NCBI RefSeq assembly: GCF_037975245.1
Contig: NC_092565.1
Span: 18,269,999-18,333,998 of the forward strand
Reading direction: 5' to 3'
DNA: 64,000 nt
DNA from: Apostichopus japonicus
Lineage: Eukaryota; Echinodermata; Holothuroidea; Aspidochirotida; Stichopodidae
Shown: positions 39,992-52,321 of the stretch, piece after piece
Position numbering within the stretch: position 1 is the first letter of the stretch
Layout of the letters: every line of letters begins with the position of its first letter
Notes under the pieces: generated by a model
The model's input: the letters and a program-made list of their open reading frames with translations, nothing else
Database searches by the model: none
Told to the model about the DNA's origin: nothing
Translations under genes and position numbers: made by a program

Positions 39992-40285
39992 GGTGAAAAT
40001 TCGGGCAATATGCTTAGAATTTTTCGGGCACCTACTGGAAGAATAATAATTTGCAATGTGTTTTTCATTTTTTTTGGTGAAAATTCGGCAATATGCTGAG
40101 AATTATTCGGGCATCTACTGAAAGAATAATAATTTGCAATGTGTTTTTCAATATTTTGGTGAAAATTCGGGCAATATGCTGAGAATTTTTTCGGGCACCT
40201 ACTGAAAGAATAATAATTTGCATTTTTTTTCAAATTTTTTTGGTGAAAATTTGGGCAATATGCTGAGAATTTTGCGTGCACCTAC
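39992..40285. repeat. 83-bp minisatellite inside the outer element
   Basis: Units begin at 39,992, 40,076, 40,158 and 40,242 with GGTGAAAATT(C/T)GGGCAATATG (the second unit lacks one G). The fourth unit is interrupted by the inner element and resumes at 40,675. The copy at 51.8 kb has only one unit, so the array expanded in this copy or its lineage. The 130-codon minus-strand frame through it is an artefact of the repeat. Confidence 0.9.
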
Positions 40286-40674
40286 CAGTGGCGGAGCGTC
40301 CATACAGTCAAAGGGGGCAGATGTCCCCCTGACGGACTCAAATGGACTGCTGGCGCCTTTCAGCTTTTTACCACTTTTTACTTATTCGCGATTATTGACT
40401 TTTTTATTGCGCTCTGAAATACCTATTGACATTTGTCACATTTTGTTGGTGCAATTTTCTGACAAATGGCGATGACACCTATTTATTCTTCGTTTATCTG
40501 CAAATTAGCAAGGCCCGGAAAGGGTCATTTCCGGCGATCTAGGGAGTAACTTTACTCAAAAAATTTCTGTACGCTCCGCGCCAACCTGTGGTGGCGCTCC
40601 GCTTAGTGTCAAAAGCGCCCCTACAGACCATTCTCTCCCCCCCCCCCGACCAATACCCCCTAGCTCCGCCACTG
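40286..40674. mobile_element. hAT-like MITE (inner), nested insertion
   Basis: A 389-bp element with terminal inverted repeats CAGTGGCGGAGC. It is flanked by GCACCTAC on the left (40,278-40,285) and GCACCTAG on the right (40,675-40,682), an 8-bp target duplication with one change. The related sequence at 51.8 kb reads straight through the same point, giving an empty-site control. There is no transposase frame. A poly-C run lies close to the right end. Confidence 0.9.
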
Positions 40675-40984
40675 GCACCTAGTGAAAGATGAAGAATTTG
40701 CAATGTGTCTTTCAATGGTTAAACTTATATTATTATTATTATCATTATTGTTGTAACGACTTCCCCAATAATTCTAACCAATATGGAAGGGTAATAACAC
40801 GGAAAATGATTTTATGTTATTGGCAGGTGATGTAATAACTGATGGATGCCTATATGATATGCACATTAACATGTGGAACGCGCGCGGAGCGCGCGAAAAA
40901 ATTTTGGTTATATTTTTCGGGCAAGTCGTTACAGCCCCCCCCCCCCCCTTAAATCAAATGAGGCTCCTACGCCTATGGTCCCGA

Positions 40985-41011
40985 CACACACACACATATA
41001 TGAATATATAA

Positions 41012-41054
<43 letters not shown>

Positions 41055-41093
41055 TATATATATATACACCATATGTATATCTATATAAACACC

Positions 41094-41144
<51 letters not shown>

Positions 41145-41206
41145 TATACACCATATGTATATCTATATCAACACCATATATATATATTTATATATATATA
41201 TATATC

Positions 41207-41239
<33 letters not shown>

Positions 41240-41265
41240 ATATATCACCATATATATATATAAAT
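40985..41265. repeat. Compound (CA)/(TA) microsatellite with longer-period repeats
   Basis: A short CA tract passes into TA tracts broken by AAATATA and ACACCATATGTATATCTATA phrases. Those phrases recur at about 41,065 and 41,148. It abuts the right target duplication of the outer hAT-like element. Confidence 0.9.
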
Positions 41266-41279
41266 GGCTATATCGATAT

Positions 41280-43740
41280 ACAATTATTACGCGTGCTGAT
41301 CATGTTGCATTGCTATATACTTCTGAGGCTCTGACCACCGACTTCTTATCAACGATAGAATAAACAAGTATCAGCAATCAAAACCTAGTTTAGGGTGAGG
41401 ATCACATTTACTTGTGTACAAGCCAGCAGTCACTGAAATCGCAAACTAATCCTCGATCTTTTCTTCTACCCTTTTTTTCTGAGAATATCGGATTTATGTT
41501 CAGCAGCCTGTCATGTTCTTGTAAATGTCAAAGCGTAATGACTGGCGTTTTTGTCACAAGTGTCCTGAATTTTGACGAACTTGTTCATCAATATTAGAGG
41601 TATCTACGAACCACTTTGGGGGTAGGGTGAGGGGGGGGTGTTTGGTACGACTAGCGTGTAATGAATGAAATCTACGGCTTTCTCCGTCTGTCTTACATTG
41701 TTTCGTTGGAAGAAAATAACCGTGAGCCAAGCATTCCGAGAAGACGTGAATGAGGAACAGTTAACTGACAAAGCCTCAAACATTACCTATACAAAAGTGC
41801 AACATTAACCGTATTCACACAGAGGGAGACACACGTACGACTATCCGGTTACCCTTTTCAATTTCCACGAAGTTCACATAAACATACATTTTGCATAATT
41901 AAAGCCGAAGTGTCATTTCAAACAAGATTTATGAGTATTTGGTTAAATAATTCCAATGTTATAGAAATACATCTGGCCTCATGAGGGGAAAGTTTGAGAG
42001 TCCTTCTCGAATGTGTCAAACTTCTTCTTTGACACGTTGCTCGTGTTCTTTCTTCTTCTCGCTTTCCATGATAATATCTCAGATATTTGATCAGTAACGT
42101 ACATGATTTACTCCCTTCATCTTCTGCTTCTGCTTCTTCTTCTTGTATGACTTGATAATTATCTAACTTGAGAGGAGAACTGTTGATTCTTTTGAATATT
42201 TATTTCAGTGAAAAGAAAACGGGTACCTTTAAACATACCCTTCTTTCTTGCCTCTTTTGGTGGAAAATTGAAACAAAAAATAACATTGCTTCATTTGATT
42301 TCAAACGCTTTCACCTATAGTATCGCTATCTGTTCTGAGGGACAAATATTGTGAACATCGCATTAATAATACTCACTTGATCAAGATATCAAAAACTCAA
42401 ATACTCTTAACTCATTTAAAAGAAAACTCAAGCATTACCTTTTAAATAATAGTACAAACCACCCACGCTGAGTTGTTACATTGTCTCTTTGTATGGATTT
42501 GCTTTACCTTTCTTCGCTTCCTCTTTATTTTATATTTTCCCTGTTTTTCCTTATCTCTTTACTCTCTCTGTACTTATGTGATTTTTGAATTTTTTTTTTT
42601 GTTTGTTAAGGGTCCAGACTCGAAAAGTCTCTACTTACTTCTGGTTCCTCCACTTCCATTATAGCATATTTTGTACTTTGTTTATTGTTATTTCATCATA
42701 ATGTGAGTAAATTACTCATTGACTCTGTTACTGTTTATATATATGGAAAGTGGAAAATAAACTTGAAGCTTGAAACTTGCTTAACAAAACCTCCCGAAAA
42801 TAGCCAAAACCACATCGAACTACCCCCATCCCCCCCCCCCACCCCGTATATGCACACACACACATACAAACGCTGTACACGAATGTACGCAAAACTATAT
42901 GTGTTACTTTAATACTTTGTCATTACTGTAACCTAAATATGCTATCATTCCCCGCAAGAAAAGTTAATTTTCAAACAAACACCAACGTAACAACTTTTCT
43001 CCAAGTCTTCCAATCTAATGTTTGTAAGTCTTGTAGACTATACTTTATATGTCAGAATAACGGCGGAGTTATTAACCATTATTAAACAAATATAGTAAAA
43101 TACAAAATATTATATAACTTGGTTCCAAATTGATTTTTTGATTTCATCATAGACACCAATACCGCAATTTGTTAACCGATGAAGTGGTTACGTTTGCGTG
43201 ACAAATCTTGTTATGGATCAAAGGTATAGGCCTATATACCCTTATTTGGTCGGAGACAGTTTACGCAACGTTCACTATACAAATAAATGCACAACTTTTG
43301 TTAGCTTGCATATATGCACACTGTACTGACGTGGTAGGCTGTCTAACAGAACATTATGGTGTTAAAATGTAAATACTGCATTATCCTTGAATGTTTACCT
43401 TGTCAGCAGCTTTCAGCTTTGCACTTTGGATCACACTGACGTAATACGATCGGTATCGAAGAACACTTTTGGTATGTAAATTCTGTTTTACCCTTGAATG
43501 TTTAGCTTGTCAGCTTTCAGGTGTGGGTTACCGTGAGGTTCATGTTGAAATAACAAAAATGTTGATCTAACGATCGCGAGGGAAATACTGCTGCTATTTG
43601 TCCAATAATGAATGACGTAATGTAGTACTGGTCTAGGTGTACTTAACTGTGTATAACACTGCATGCCATACTCCTAAAGCAATGGAACGGAGGAGGGGGG
43701 TGATAGGGGCATTCTCCATTAGTTACCCATTGACTTATGC
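41280..43740. other. Intergenic, no gene seen
   Basis: Includes a G-rich patch at about 41,619-41,640, CTT-rich stretches at about 42,025-42,145 and a poly-C/(CA)n patch at about 42,827-42,866. A phrase of about 47 bp ending GCTTTCAG occurs at 43,368-43,417 and again, diverged, at 43,475-43,521. No gene is recognised. Confidence 0.5.
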
Positions 43741-43754
43741 ATACAAAGGCCCAT

Positions 43755-43847
43755 CCAGGCGTGAATCAGTGTGTCATCCATGCCTTTAAATGAATGTGTT
43801 TCATCCTTGCGTTGAAATGAATCAGTGTTTCAACCATGCCTTTAAAT
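43755..43847. repeat. Short diverged direct repeats
   Basis: GTGAATCAGTGTGTCATCCATGCC recurs in altered form as ATGAATCAGTGTTTCAACCATGCC, each followed by TTTAAAT. A third partial copy lies between them. Confidence 0.6.
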
Positions 43848-43930
43848 CAGGGGTGGGCAACCTTTTTGAATGAATGGGCCAGATATAAGGAGTGAAAAAT
43901 TGACTGGGCCGCACCTAACCAACGACCTGT
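43848..43930 (+). mobile_element. hAT-like transposon end fragment
   Basis: It starts CAGGGGTGGGCAACC and continues into a GGGCCGCA-containing stretch, a pattern typical of hAT terminal sequences. No matching right end was found in the next kilobase, so this is a solo end or a truncated copy. The right boundary is uncertain. Confidence 0.45.
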
Positions 43931-43939
43931 TGTTGATTT

Positions 43940-45060
43940 CAAACCTATGATTCCGAGGACTTTCAAGCAAACGCTGTATAAATTCCTACATTTATTGAAT
44001 ATGAAGGGTTTAAATGAACATGTAACTAAATAGACATATAACCGAGTTTCCAGAGCAGTGTGCCCCCTCCACCCCACCCACCCCTCGCCTCGCGTCACGC
44101 ATGAATATATTCATGAAAAGAAAAATTGTGCACAAAATTTCTCAAGCCGACGTACAATCATTTTATATTTCTGACTTTTTTTTTCTTGCACAGTTGCACT
44201 CCCTACTTTTGATAAAGTTGAGGAACTATAAAAAATAAAAAACCTTCAAACGTCCAGAGAAAGAAAAAAAAACTTGAAAGGATCCTCACAAATTAAAATA
44301 TCTATCGAACTGTTGGAGAATTATATCTGATTTTAAGGATACATTTAGTGAGAACTGACAAATAGTTGACAGCGCGGGAAGTTTCATCGAGTTTTGATCA
44401 ATTTAGGCACCTGGCAATTTCTTTTCTTTACAGCTCGCTGCAATGAAAGTCCTGTCAATATTTCTCCCTCCTGTTGGAATTAAAGACGAAGGAATTTCGA
44501 AAGATAATTGATTTCTTGCTCACAAGCGCGGAAACAGAGCCCTTCTTACCTCGCTCTATCTAGATCCAGTCAAGGTCATTTGAGGAGAAAAGTTGAGATA
44601 TTTTCTCGACGCTTTAAGCCGATATCCTCGCATGGGGAAATAATCATTATGCCGTAGAGGCCATACATGTATAAGGGTTGTTTACATTTAAAATGAAAAC
44701 TGAAAAGTATAATTTTAGATAGCAAAAAGAAAAGTAAGGAACATTTAAATAAGATGGAGAGTAAATTGGTCTATAAACATATATTATTTTACAAGCGAGC
44801 GTTATATGCAAGTTTTTTTTATATTTCCTTAGAAACGAGAAATGATCAAATTAAACTACGTGTTTATCTTGATATAATTTAATAGCCATAATGTGCAATA
44901 ACGCATGGGATTGATAAATTTTCATATAAGAGTGATATCATTCATTATACTTGTATAAACATTTATTGATTTGTCTAATTGAGAGTGAGAGACTTTATGA
45001 TGAATATTGCTCCGTTATTCACATTATATGTATAGTTGAAATAAGGGAGATTTATTCATC
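43940..45060. other. Intergenic, no gene seen
   Basis: AT-rich with a C-rich patch at about 44,064-44,085. No supported gene or element. Confidence 0.5.
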
Positions 45061-45063
45061 TTC

Positions 45064-45245
45064 CCAAGACAAGATTTGGATTATTTTGATCTTGAAGCAG
45101 GTAAATTTGGTGTGATAAGAGGGTTTAATAAATCCACATCAGACAAGACCTAGATCTTAAAGCAGGGTATAGTACTCTGGTGAGCCAGGTGGGATTAAAT
45201 TAATCCTCATTAGGCAAGATCTTAATCTTAAAGCAACTATACAGG
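45064..45245. repeat. Diverged tandem repeats of about 75 bp
   Basis: The phrase (G)CAAGA(C/T)C or ACAAGA followed by ATCTT(A/G)AAGCA recurs at about 45,068, 45,143 and 45,217. Intervening sequence also aligns loosely (TTTAATAAATCCACATC against TTAAATTAATCCTCATT). The divergence marks this as an old tandem array. Confidence 0.6.
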
Positions 45246-45249
45246 TTCG

Positions 45250-47730
45250 GTTCCGACTAAACGTCTTTTGTCATTTAAATATCGTATATGGCCTATTGCA
45301 TGTCGCGATAGATGTTTTGATCTAAAGGAATGTCAGTTATTCTTCAAACCACATAAAATCTCTATACCCATCAGGCCTGCAACACGTTTGTCACAATCTG
45401 ATGTACCATGGAGTCTAGTATATTTCATAAGAGAGCGCAGTTGTTATTCTCAATGTGAGCTTTTGTACGCCTAGATATTTAACAACCATTTAAAATAAAA
45501 ATCGGTAGAGAGGATTATAGCGGTATACACATACCATGAGAAGTAGCATCCATTGCACAATTAGCTATAGGAATACAAGAACCATCAGCTCTAAAGTTCA
45601 ATTTTGTACTGACTTGGTTCTTCGCTTTAAAATAGATATTCCTTTCGCAAAAGTTAATTGATTTAAAGTGGACACTAACCCAGCCATCATATACTGCTTA
45701 CATAGCAGTGATCTCTGTGAAGAACAACAAACAGCTAATAAATATCCTGATCCGTTTGGTAGATAAACCTGGAATATGAATGTGGTCTGGGAGCTGCCAT
45801 TTTGTAACTATGTAGTGTCATAGTGCCACTGTGGGATCTGAACATTTTTAATTTCTCTTTGTTTATCTTTTCATAATATTTTCAAATGTGAAATGTCAAC
45901 GGTTTCGAAACTGAAACCAATGCCATCATTTGGTCTTATGACCAGCTTCAGTATATTTTTAGAACTCAATATATCCAAAATTCATCTCCATTATAGAAAA
46001 TAAACATTACCACAAAAAATAAAGAAAAATATAAACAATTGAAGTATATGTGGTTCGATGGGATATTTAGACTTGGTCAAGTCTTCAACCTTACCTGTAA
46101 AGAAACATTAACTCTTTGATATTTTCCTAAATGTTAAATACTAAGATATATTTGTTTAGCTGTTTGGGAGTGTTTATTAATGACAGTTATCTTTATCTCA
46201 CAGATCATTAATGTTATTTGGGTTTGTGTCTTCTTTTAACACAATTAATGGAGCTTGTCTGTATGTTTATAGATCCAAACCACATTCTTATAACAGCGTT
46301 TTGTATCGTGGAGATACAAATTATTTGTTAACGTAGAGAGATACAACATTTAATCATTTCAGTGAAATTTGATGAATGTATCTGGCAACAGTAGGATAAG
46401 TATAATGTCACCATGGGGACAGAGCTGACAAAGTCTATGTTTTTCTTTATAATATCCAAAAAAATCCTTTATCCGCTGAAGAAAATAATATTCTTCCAAA
46501 CAGTTAGGTATTCTCATGATGCTTCGGTTACCTGCAGTTGGAAAGTAGTAATATTATAACAGAACTAGAATACAAGCAGGCTTGCAACTAGAAGCTCCCC
46601 CCCCCCCCCCAAATAATTGTCCACATAGAATGTTTAAACTACTCAAGATTTCGAATCTGAAGTAGGTCAATGTATATAGTCTGAACGTATCAGTGTCCAC
46701 CACTGACCAGACTGTCCACTCCCCCACCCCCCCCCCATTCACCACCCCCACTCCCCTTATTTGTTTCCTTTTTGCAAACATTCCATTTTGGGATAGTATT
46801 TGTCACTGTACCAAAAAATTTAACAAATTTTGAATAACAATTACATATGTTCTAAATAATTTGTAAAACACAGCTTTTCGAGTTCTGCGATCGAATATAC
46901 GTAAATTCAAGCCTGAGACAATTAGTTGTGACAAGCCAAAGTATTAAAGAATATTATCACACAAAGCCAAATGGTCTATAACAATTTGAAATATCGTCGA
47001 AGATTTGTATCTCCAGTTGCTTCTGATGGTATAGTTCCTTACTTCCACTCGCCCCCCCCCCCCTCCCCCTCACCTTATCTGGAGTAATTTTATGAATACA
47101 TTGAAAAATTGGTCCAAAATCACAGTATTTTACTCATGGCTGTCGATTTCGTGAATGTAACACTATCCTTTAATTTCCAAACTTTAGCGAGGGAATAAAA
47201 AGAAATGTTATAACTTGACAGCCAGGGTATTATATTTCGTACCGGCACACCAGGTTTAATTTATTGTTCTTATTTTTAATAAGTCCAGATCACTAGTAAT
47301 CAACATCGAGTTTTTTTGTTTTGTTTTTTGGCAATTAACGAACAAATAGTTACGCATCATTCCTTACGTCGGACAGAAACAATCAAATTGATAAAGAAAC
47401 TGCCTGAACGGTCAAGAATTTTGAAGGTATCATTTTACATCTCCCTAAAAGCGAAATAATTTGTTGAACTAAATTTGGCGGCAATTATTTATGTAATCGG
47501 ACACCGGTAGGTAGAGTTTATTTATGTAGTACAGTAAACAAACATACAGAGGTGATTGTTTAACGTATATACGCTTACATCAACGGATGGTCAATTTTCA
47601 CTTTTTGGTGGCATCATATTTTTAATACATATTTATGTAAATAAAATAAAGAGGTAAAGTACAAAAATAATTTAGAGGATAGCTTTCAAGATTTTGTTTA
47701 TTATTCTTCGCAAAGGTCGCTGTTTTTAAT
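45250..47730. other. Intergenic, no gene seen
   Basis: AT-rich with poly-C runs at about 46,597-46,610, 46,722-46,737 and 47,052-47,063. Open frames are under 80 codons and unrecognised. Confidence 0.5.
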
Positions 47731-47733
47731 ACC

Positions 47734-48030
47734 GGTGCTATGGCCGAGTGGATAAATGCGTTGGCATTTGAAGCAACGGGGCTTCGAAATCGGAAGGTTC
47801 CGGGTTCGATACCCGGCCGAGTCATAGTAAGGCTGGTTTTTCATCCAAGGGCAATCTACGGATTTTCCCATCTAAATTGAAAAGATTCCACTTTTGAGTT
47901 AAAATGTTGAATTGGAAGCCACCCGACGTGTAAGTTGTAATCCATAAGCCTTTGCGGAATTCTCCCACAATTGTGGTCGCTTAAGCGTCGTAAACACAAC
48001 TGCTGATTAATAGAGGGCGATATATATAGA
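47734..48030 (+). mobile_element. tRNA-derived SINE
   Basis: The head has an A box TGGCCGAGTGG (47,741-47,751) and a B box GGTTCGATACC (47,803-47,813) with a perfect five-pair T stem. The anticodon arm has an oversized loop and the acceptor ends do not pair, so it is not a working tRNA. The A box is of the serine/leucine tRNA type. A non-tRNA body follows, containing CATCCAAGGGCAATCTACGG. The right boundary near a short TATATA run is approximate. Confidence 0.7.
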
Positions 48031-48428
48031 GAAAGCAATGGCGATGACGTCATGGAAACAATGTGATTCGGGACTTCGATTAACAGAGACCGCTAAGTTA
48101 ACCCACAAAGATTTTGATAAATCAGAAACGAAATCAAATCAATTATTTACTTTTCATATTCAGATAACTCTAAATCAAACTAAAGACGTAGTCTACATTG
48201 AAGAATCGATGTTTTATTTATTTTTTGTGTGATCACGGTGTATGTCAACTTATCAGAAAGTATGACTTATGGAATTAATTCATATACTGATCCTTTAATA
48301 GCAACTGCTGTTATGTACGGTAGGGTGGTGTTCACTGCTTCATTACTTACACTGTTGTAAAGGAATGACATGTATGTCCAAGAAGGGAGCAAGACGCCAC
48401 AGAGAAACATGGTCAAACTGGTCTGGAG

Positions 48429-48693
48429 CAAAGGTTCTCAAAAGATGGTCCGGCTTTCGCCAGACTTCAATTTGGCACAGGAAACGATCCTCAATATAAG
48501 GCTAGTAGACAGTTAAGCATTTCTAACGGCCTAGCCTACACACTGCTCAGTCTAATAGGGCACTAAAAGGCTTTAGTAGCCCTACCGGCCTAACCTGCAT
48601 GCACACTGCATACTACACACTGCTCAATCAAGGTAAAGTGAGATTTTGGTCCCCTCTCTGGGCACTTCGAAGAGAAGTACTTGAGAACCCCTG
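48429..48693. mobile_element. hAT-like MITE
   Basis: The left end CAAAGGTTCTCAA and the complement of the right end CAGGGGTTCTCAA match at 11 of 13 positions. The CAGGGGTTCTCAA end is typical of hAT elements. The 8-bp flanks (GTCTGGAG and TTCCATAG) do not match well, consistent with an old insertion. No coding sequence. Confidence 0.6.
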
Positions 48694-48699
48694 TTCCAT

Positions 48700-51336
48700 A
48701 GAGGATGACTTTTGCCGTTCGTTCCCTGTTCGTGAGTCATGTTGATTCCCAGGATCGGATAATACTGTCAATGTGTTTCCTGCCAATGTGTTTCCAGTTG
48801 TCTGTATACTCTCACATGACTGCACTTTAACATTCGGGTAATTTAAAACTGTATTAGATCAATAATAAAAATACAGATTGAGCTGTCGGCATGATAACAT
48901 CAACATTGGCGAGATCAACCGCGTACCAAGGTATATCGATATTACAATGACTGTAGTTATCCGTGCAATGTAAAGTGCAACCAAAGTTCCGCGATGTAAG
49001 TCAAGCCGAATCCTTGTAGTCATGGGACTTGAAAATTCCAAGTATTGATTGGAAGATATAACATCGAGCGATTGAAGGCGTACCACTGATATACATCATT
49101 ACTGATACATGCTTCCCACGTGACGAAAATCTTTCTTTAATAAATCCCTAAGGAATCTTTCGAAAGAATAAAACTGAATAATTTATGTTGACTGTTCTCC
49201 GTTTTAAAAAAAAAATTAACCTCCTTTTACTCCTTCCCATTGCTTCCTATATTGGAACAATACTTTTCTTATCTTGTCCTCTTCTTCTTCGTTTGTCATT
49301 CGGAAGATAACGGGTAGAGGGGGAGAGGGGGAGAGGGGGTACTTACATTATCAAATTGAATATTCAAGCGTTGTTTCCAGGATTGGTTTGTCAACAATAA
49401 AGCTTTATTAAGATACCAGCTCCTAACCATTTACATAAATTATTACGTACTAGTGGGAACATACTAACGCCCTAGAGGCTGCGCTATGCCCACCCCTGCC
49501 CCTCTCCTACACCTTCCCCAACGGAAAAACAACAACGCCGGATCAGTGACTAACTACGCAGATATTTACAATATTTTTGTCCTTTCAGTCTTGACAAAGG
49601 CTTTTTGATAGACAATCTCAAATAGACAATTCAATAAAAAAAAAAAAATTGTAAACGTCATCGGTTATTGTTTTGTGAGTCAGCCAGGCTTTCGTCATCT
49701 CTAAGCATTGCATTCCTTCGCTAGCTAATGACACGCGCATGCGCACTGCCGACTCTCACGTTATAGTTCCAGCCGATACACGACGCTGTAAAAACAAAAG
49801 ACTTAAAAGTCCAGATTCCGTGTAACAATCAGGGTGAGTTCATTGACTGCAAATGTATTAACATTGGATATCCTCAAAATTGTGTTTAATACGTTGAATC
49901 AGGGAGTCGATGAAGGACTCAGCAAAGTGTAGATATCATGAAAAGAGGCTTATGCGAGCATCGTAAACTCTCCATTAAATTGATTACGGTTCGGAAGTAA
50001 TAACGCATAGCCTACAGGGACTAATATCAGTTACATACCTTATTGAATTTCTGACCATTTTTTAGCAAGTTCGCCAAATTTTTTGGTTATGTTTAATTTG
50101 ATTGTAGGTAAAGTGCTCCAAAAATCATGAAAAGACCATCTGTTGTAGTAAAGAAGACACCGTAGGATTTGTTTCATTCAGTTCTATTTTGATAAACAAT
50201 CATTTAATGTAATTTTATGCATCTTTCGTATGAATTTGAGTGTTACGATATTTGAATTTATTCCATAAAAATGTACCGTATTTGCGTTATAGTAAGATAC
50301 GGTATTCGATATAAAACTAGATATACTTGATATAGAAGCCATATAACTGTAATGGTTTTGGTTTGTTTTGTTTTGCTTCCTATAATTTATTTAAGGGGTG
50401 TGGGGGGTAGTTTACTAATTCGTTCTTGTTGTTGCTGTTTTCTTTTAAGAATTAATTAATAACAACTAATAAGCTAATAAATCCACTTGATCAAATAGCT
50501 CTTGTTCCACCGAGTGCTACCAGTCACTTACGTTTGTCAATCACAGCCTCTTCTCCGCCCCCCTCCCCCTGGGAGTTGAAAGACACTTCCGTGCTCCCTG
50601 TTTACCCCTAATTCCCTCATTCCATCTTCTTTTCCCCTCTACGATACCAAAAGTCACAACTTTTCTTTAGATGCGTTCTATTCTTCATTCAAACTATATC
50701 ATAAGGAGGCACTTATCGTTCATTGGACTTTAACGTATGTAAACATTGTATAAATAATGTGCACAATCTATGCAAATATTTAAAACACAGATTATAGATG
50801 AAATAATGGGTAAACATTAACCACACATTTTGTATTTCCAAGAGCGATGTAAGTGCGTCATATACAGTCTGTTTTAACAATCAGTATATTGTTTACTTTG
50901 TGTCGGTTGTCGACGCTAAATTCAGTCTGATAATTCTTAAGAACGATTATAACCAGGGAGTTGTTATGGAACAAATCCCTGATTATACGCTATGATTTCG
51001 TACTCATGATACCATGGATAAGAGAGAGAGGGAGAGGTGGAGAGGGGAGGTGGAGCGGAGGAGTAGGGGGCGAGGTATTTCTTGCCCCAAGTTCTTTGGA
51101 ACGTTCGCCAAACACGGTAACGTATTATGTCACGTCTGTTCATTCCATAACATTTGACTAAATACATAATCACGATAAAGATTCGCATAATGTTCTGGAA
51201 GTGTGCAACTGCACACTCACATACACATGGTTTTATGCCGTTGGTCACGGACTTCACTCTAATCTATAATTGTGCTCTGTGAACATTTTTGAGAGTCTAC
51301 ATCAATCCGTCTGGGTATTGTACAGGAAAGCTGCCG
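48700..51336. other. Intergenic, no gene seen
   Basis: Contains G-rich repeats at 49,312-49,339 and GA-rich sequence at about 51,020-51,073. No supported gene. Confidence 0.5.
49312..49339 (+). repeat. GAGAGGGG repeat, quadruplex-prone
   Basis: Four G tracts (one of three, three of five) are separated by short A/G/T spacers, a good quadruplex pattern on the plus strand. Confidence 0.7.
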
Positions 51337-51343
51337 AAAAAGC

Positions 51344-51596
51344 TGCCGGCGGAGAGTATAGCCTAGTGGTTAACGCCGGCGTCTCCCAGTCATGAGATCC
51401 CCGGTTCGATTCCCGCCGACAGCAATGTGTGTCGTCTGGCAAGGGTGTTGTTCAATAACAACTTCCCGACATGGACGTTAAATGGATGTGTGCCGAGAGA
51501 TTGGCTTCGGTCAGCTTGCGAGTCTATAAGCCTCCATGGCTTCTTTCGCGAGTTCCTGCTTGCGGGAAGATCACATATACATACATACATACATAC
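51344..51596 (+). mobile_element. Complete tRNA-derived SINE with target duplication
   Basis: The 253-bp element has an A box TAGCCTAGTGG (51,359-51,369), a B box GGTTCGATTCC (51,403-51,413), a body of about 170 bp and an (ATAC)n tail (51,573-51,596). It is flanked by AAAAAGC at 51,337-51,343 and 51,597-51,603, a 7-bp target duplication as left by LINE-mediated insertion. The T stem is mispaired, so it is not a tRNA gene. Intact ends suggest a fairly young insertion. Confidence 0.8.
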
Positions 51597-51796
51597 AAAA
51601 AGCAACAAGAGGACATCTTTTTCGATATGATATCAAGTGGAAGTATATGTCGTGCAAAAATTGAGTCCATTGAGGCAATTTTAGACCTCTTATCATAGGC
51701 CTTCCAAGAACTTTTTTTCGATACATTCTTACCTACTGGCACTCACTTCACAAGCTTATTATCCCCCACCCCCACCCCCCCCCACCATATATTTGT

Positions 51797-52110
51797 GTGA
51801 AAATTCGGGCAATATGCTGATAACTTTTGGGGCACCTACTGAAAGAAGGATAATTTGCAATGTGTTTATCAATGGTTAAACTTATTATTAATACCATTAA
51901 TATTGTAACGACTTCCCACATATTTATAACCAATATAGAAGGGTATTAACACGGAAAATGATTGTATGTTATTGGCATGCGATGTAAAAACCGATGCATG
52001 CCTATATGATATGCACATTAACATGTAGAACGCAAACAAAATGTTGGTTATATTTTTCGGGCAAGTCGTTACACCCCCCCCCCCAATCAAATTGGGCTCC
52101 TACGCCTATG
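51797..52110. mobile_element. Second, 5'-truncated copy of the outer hAT-like element
   Basis: It aligns to 40,242-40,977 of the outer element minus the inner insertion, starting at GTGAAAATTCGGGC and ending at the shared terminal sequence GCTCCTACGCCTATG. The left end is lost. It has a single 83-bp unit and an uninterrupted GGGCACCTACTGAAAG site, showing the state before the inner element inserted. Confidence 0.85.
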
Positions 52111-52321
52111 ACGGTAGTTCCATAAGGCATTTTCTTAGAGTATTCAAATCATACGAAGTTTTGTATGGTGGAGTATAAGAATCGCGAGATACAATTTCTC
52201 AAAGTGGCAAGAAATACGTGGTAAATATGCCTGATTAAAGGTCAATTTTGACCGAACTTTTTCAATTTTTAGGTCATTCACAATCACAGGAATATATGAT
52301 TAGGCCTAGATAAACTAGAGC

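Larger units (their letters stand above)
39935..40977. mobile_element. hAT-like non-autonomous element (outer), 8-bp target duplication
   Basis: The element begins CATAGGCGTAAGAG and ends with the complement of CATAGGCGTAGGAG, giving 13 of 14 matching terminal positions. It is flanked on both sides by GTCCCGAC (39,927-39,934 and 40,978-40,985), a perfect 8-bp target duplication as made by hAT transposases. It contains an 83-bp tandem repeat, a poly-C stretch near each end and a second inserted element, but no transposase frame. It would therefore need a transposase from elsewhere. The right two thirds matches the copy at 51,797-52,110. Confidence 0.85.

Noticed and set aside
39889-40281. 130-codon minus-strand frame with repeated FSAYCPNFHQK-like segments
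   Set aside because: The repeats are the 83-bp minisatellite of a MITE. The frame survives only because the unit length stays near a multiple of three in places.
47734-47826. Functional tRNA gene
   Set aside because: The T stem is good, but the acceptor ends do not pair and the anticodon loop is too large. A SINE body follows.
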